From Margaritifera margaritifera (lineage: Eukaryota; Mollusca; Bivalvia; Unionida; Margaritiferidae), in assembly GCA_029931535.1 (NCBI GenBank), contig JAQPZY010000620.1, positions 1 to 64,000 on the forward strand: a stretch of DNA of 64,000 bases. The letters are read 5' to 3'. The stretch's first letter is position 1; the number at the start of each line of letters is the position of its first letter. Positions 61,210 through 64,000 of this stretch are shown here, one piece after another. Below the pieces are notes generated by a model, which did not search any database, was not told the DNA's origin, and saw only the letters and a program-made list of their open reading frames with translations. The position numbers and the translations under genes are program-made.

Positions 61210-61293
61210 CCGCAGGAGAACAGGAAAAGAAAAAGACGGCCTGCCCCATCTTGCCTACATCGCAGTGCCAGTCTTCTCGTGAACAAACATCCA
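61210..61293 (-). CDS. Low-confidence candidate exon (84 bp)
   Basis: The minus strand has 'agcttatttcag' immediately before 61293 and 'ggt|gtaagttt' after 61210, both close to splice consensus. Only one frame is open across the 84 bp; it contains 'ALRCRQDG' and a hydrophobic 'LFLFLFSCG' end. It lies 3.5 kb upstream of the EF-hand exons on the same strand and could be an upstream exon of that gene. There is no family match, and chance splice-like pairs are common in such sequence. Confidence 0.2.
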
Positions 61294-61359
61294 CTGAAAT
61301 AAGCTATATTTTTGTGTGAAAAAGGGTTGATCCAGTTTGAAACATAGCCCATTTAATGA

Positions 61360-64000
61360 TTTAAACCAATATCATAACCGTTTGCGTTTTAGAAGCTTAG
61401 AAAAAGTGTTGACAGAATTTGAAACCTCGTTTTATCATCACTGTCTTTAAGGTGAACAGTCAAAGGAAAGTGGTACAAGTACCTTCCAAGTAAGTGCGAG
61501 TTGTATCTTCCTTTGTACCAAATTACTGTAATAACTGTATTTACTATATTATTCTAAACAATAAAAAACATAACACTCTACATTTCTTGAACTGTCAACA
61601 AAGGCGAGTATCGATTATCGATAAACTTAAATATTGATGGATGAAATTATGGATGTATGGGTGTAAGTATTGGTGGATGGCTGTTTAAGTCTAATATTAT
61701 ACACAAGAACTAAATGTACCCTACAAGGAATTATTTATCTTGTCTTTTAACAAGTGCACTGAGGAAGGGCAGTAAGAATACTATTATGGACGTTATAAAT
61801 TGTGTGCACAAGTCGGTAGCGAAATAAGAATGTTTGTTCCTTTTAATTCACTTAAGCGATAAATCTAAAATTATGGTATACTTGACTGTCTTTTATCGGT
61901 ATATAGGTATGTATACTTTCCATATATATTCGTTTGGTAATAGAAGTAAAGGAAAGAAAGAAAATGAGAGATTTCGGCTTACGTAACACTATACAATTTT
62001 AATAATACAATGTTTCATTTACTACCGGGAATAATGTGGACTATAAGTAAATGTTAAAAAAAATCTTATTCACCGCAGTGATAGTAACGAAAAGTACTTT
62101 ATGTTTATTATTATTTCTGTTTATCATAGCACAAAAGAAAGAAACTAAACGTATTTCACAAGTTTGAAGGTGATGTGGTGTTCATAATACGAGAAATTAA
62201 AAGCTCCCTAAAATGGAAGGTCTATATTTCCATAATTGATAAGTGTTTTCATCATATTTTGTGCTAGGAAAACTATCATCGCTGCTTGTCATCGGGAGTG
62301 ACCTAAAAAGAAAATAAAAAACTACAGTTTATATATGTATCAATGATTTACTTTCTATATCAGTCTGTCTACCTCATGGGCCAGTTTGTCATCATCATCT
62401 TTTATATTATTAGTATTATTATTATATTCTTCTTCTTGTTCTTCTTATCATTATTATTATACCATTACAAATACTATTACCATTGCTACTGTTATTATTT
62501 GAGTTACTAGCACACTACTTCAATGAGCAGGTAAGATATGTTGCTACCACGCTCCTACCTACATACGTACCTACTTATTTATCTACCTACCTAAAAAGCC
62601 GCCTAACTAAGTAACTAGCTAGTTAATTAAATTTCAATTTAACTTCGGAACTTGAAACAGAGAATATATTTCAAAGCCTAAATAAATATTCAAATAATTA
62701 TTTGTGGTTATCGGAAAGCATTACTGATACAAAATAAAGTTATGGGGAGAAAAAAAAATGCATAGAAGTTTAACATTCCTCTTAGTGCATTTAAAATCTT
62801 TTTTCAAAAAGTTGTCTGCAAAACTAACATTAGCACGTCTACAGAAAGACTCGCAGGAAAATGCTCACCGGTCAATATGCATTTCAATTAACGTGACATT
62901 GTATTTACCGGACCAAAAATGTTTTATTTAATATCTTATGCACAGAAAGGGAAATAATAAGATGAGATTATATATGTAATGTACCTCTCACAAAACATAA
63001 AGAAGTATGAACACAAATGTTCCAGAGATAATTTTTAAAAATTTATAAATGATAAAGGGGTTGATTACTTGCTTATTATAATAATTGATATTATTCAAGG
63101 AAAGCTTGTTGATGTGTATAGTAGAAGCAAACACAATTTTCTACCTTGTCAATTAAGACTGGACGTGGATTGAGCGTATTGACCTGGATTACATGAAGTG
63201 GTTGACTTTTTCATTTAGCCCGGATTACATATTAGTTAATCATTTAGTTGTGTAATTATGTGGTACCTGACGCTATCTTTCATGCAAGAACGTGCACATG
63301 TAAGGGTTTGTTTGTCCATTGATGATACATAATTATCTTTGGATATTCTAATGTCCTTGACATATAAAACAAACAACGCCACAATATGTGTCTTTGAGAG
63401 TATCGGTACCATTATTATTTTTATATTAAAAATAAAACTTATATCGAAGTCAGTTAGAGAAAGTAATTGCTCCATCTGGTATTCCTTACTCAGTTAGTAA
63501 TAGTGTATACACTGGATTCTGGAGTAGGATAATATTTTCACATCAGCCCAATCGTATCGTAAAATACAAAAAGGCCAAAATTTATAGCGTAACAAAGCAA
63601 CACACCAATGCACCCGTGTCGAGATTCGACAGCACTAAAATAAAAACATAAATTTGCTTTATTAGCGCAGTAAGACTCATGGGTATTATTATACAAAAAC
63701 TCGATATTCATTAGCGCATTTGTTGAGCTTTGATCGCAAGCGTTTCGAAAGGGCGATAGCATCGTTGTTCTGAAGGGACAAGCTTTGTCGCGGATGGACA
63801 ACGGCGAAGCGAAAACACAAAATAATATTGAATTCAACAGTTTTCAGAGAGGAGATAAAAAATATTTTGCGAGTTTAGCATGAAACAAACAATGTTGGTA
63901 TCTAAAAATAATGGCTATATGATTATACTCTTGGACGGGACAAAAGTGTGATCAAAGCTAGCTTAAATTTGGTTTAAGGTTTTTAGGCACAGTGTAAATG
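61360..64000. other. AT-rich flank, nothing recognised
   Basis: Contains an impure ATT/CTT-rich tract (about 62401-62480), an irregular 'ctacctac' tract (62555-62600), and a minus open frame at 63538-63837 (99 codons) overlapping a 49-codon plus open frame (63724-63880). Neither can be assigned. Confidence 0.3.

Noticed and set aside
61210..61250. Signal peptide starting at the Met on 61250 (minus)
   Set aside because: The correct reading gives a short weakly hydrophobic start, and a stop follows directly if the splice is not used. Not convincing.

Overview
This window looks like intergenic DNA from an animal nuclear genome, most likely an AT-rich marine invertebrate and plausibly a mollusc. 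The evidence is long TA, GA and GT microsatellites, several decayed LINE copies, a Crypton-type tyrosine recombinase relic, tRNA-derived SINE heads, foldback MITE-like elements and no dense coding. A short 'aaagggaggtaat'-like motif (near 13868, 27625 and 27993) recalls repeats common in molluscs, but the assignment is an inference. I see no rRNA, no intact tRNA, no CRISPR array and no operon-like arrangement.

The dominating structure is a giant inverted repeat. The left arm (about 6259-25849, 19.6 kb) and the right arm (about 34933-54473, 19.5 kb) are reverse complements of each other, separated by a 9.1-kb unique spacer (25850-34932). Paired positions sum to about 60729-60787 all along. The stretches I compared by eye are roughly 98-99 percent identical. 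The differences are single bases, small indels and tandem-array lengths.

The left arm runs outward to inward as follows, with the right arm mirroring it: 54-bp minisatellite; tRNA-SINE and associated dispersed repeat; foldback element with a 45-nt hairpin; second foldback; tRNA-like relic; GA, GT, TAA and TA microsatellites; a LINE pseudogene (LINE B) read toward the outer end, carrying a 55-bp minisatellite that appears to derive from its own RT sequence; a composite foldback element; a second LINE 3' fragment (LINE C); a decayed Crypton/DUF3504-like recombinase with an upstream SGNH-like fragment; 38-bp and 36-bp minisatellites; a 64-bp tandem duplication. The spacer has a 45-bp minisatellite, diverged direct repeats and a GC-richer block (about 32820-34932) that stops exactly at the right-arm boundary.

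The left flank (1-6258) holds another LINE pseudogene (LINE A, 1830-3800) with a readable YADD motif, plus duplicated short repeats. The right flank (54474-64000) holds the best candidate for a real host gene: two minus-strand exons (57566-57733/57738 and 56779-57161) whose splice phases match and whose first exon encodes a canonical EF-hand loop. Everything else is decayed repeat or featureless AT-rich sequence. No set of genes here acts as a pathway. The interest lies in the palindrome architecture and in minisatellites born from retroelement coding sequence.
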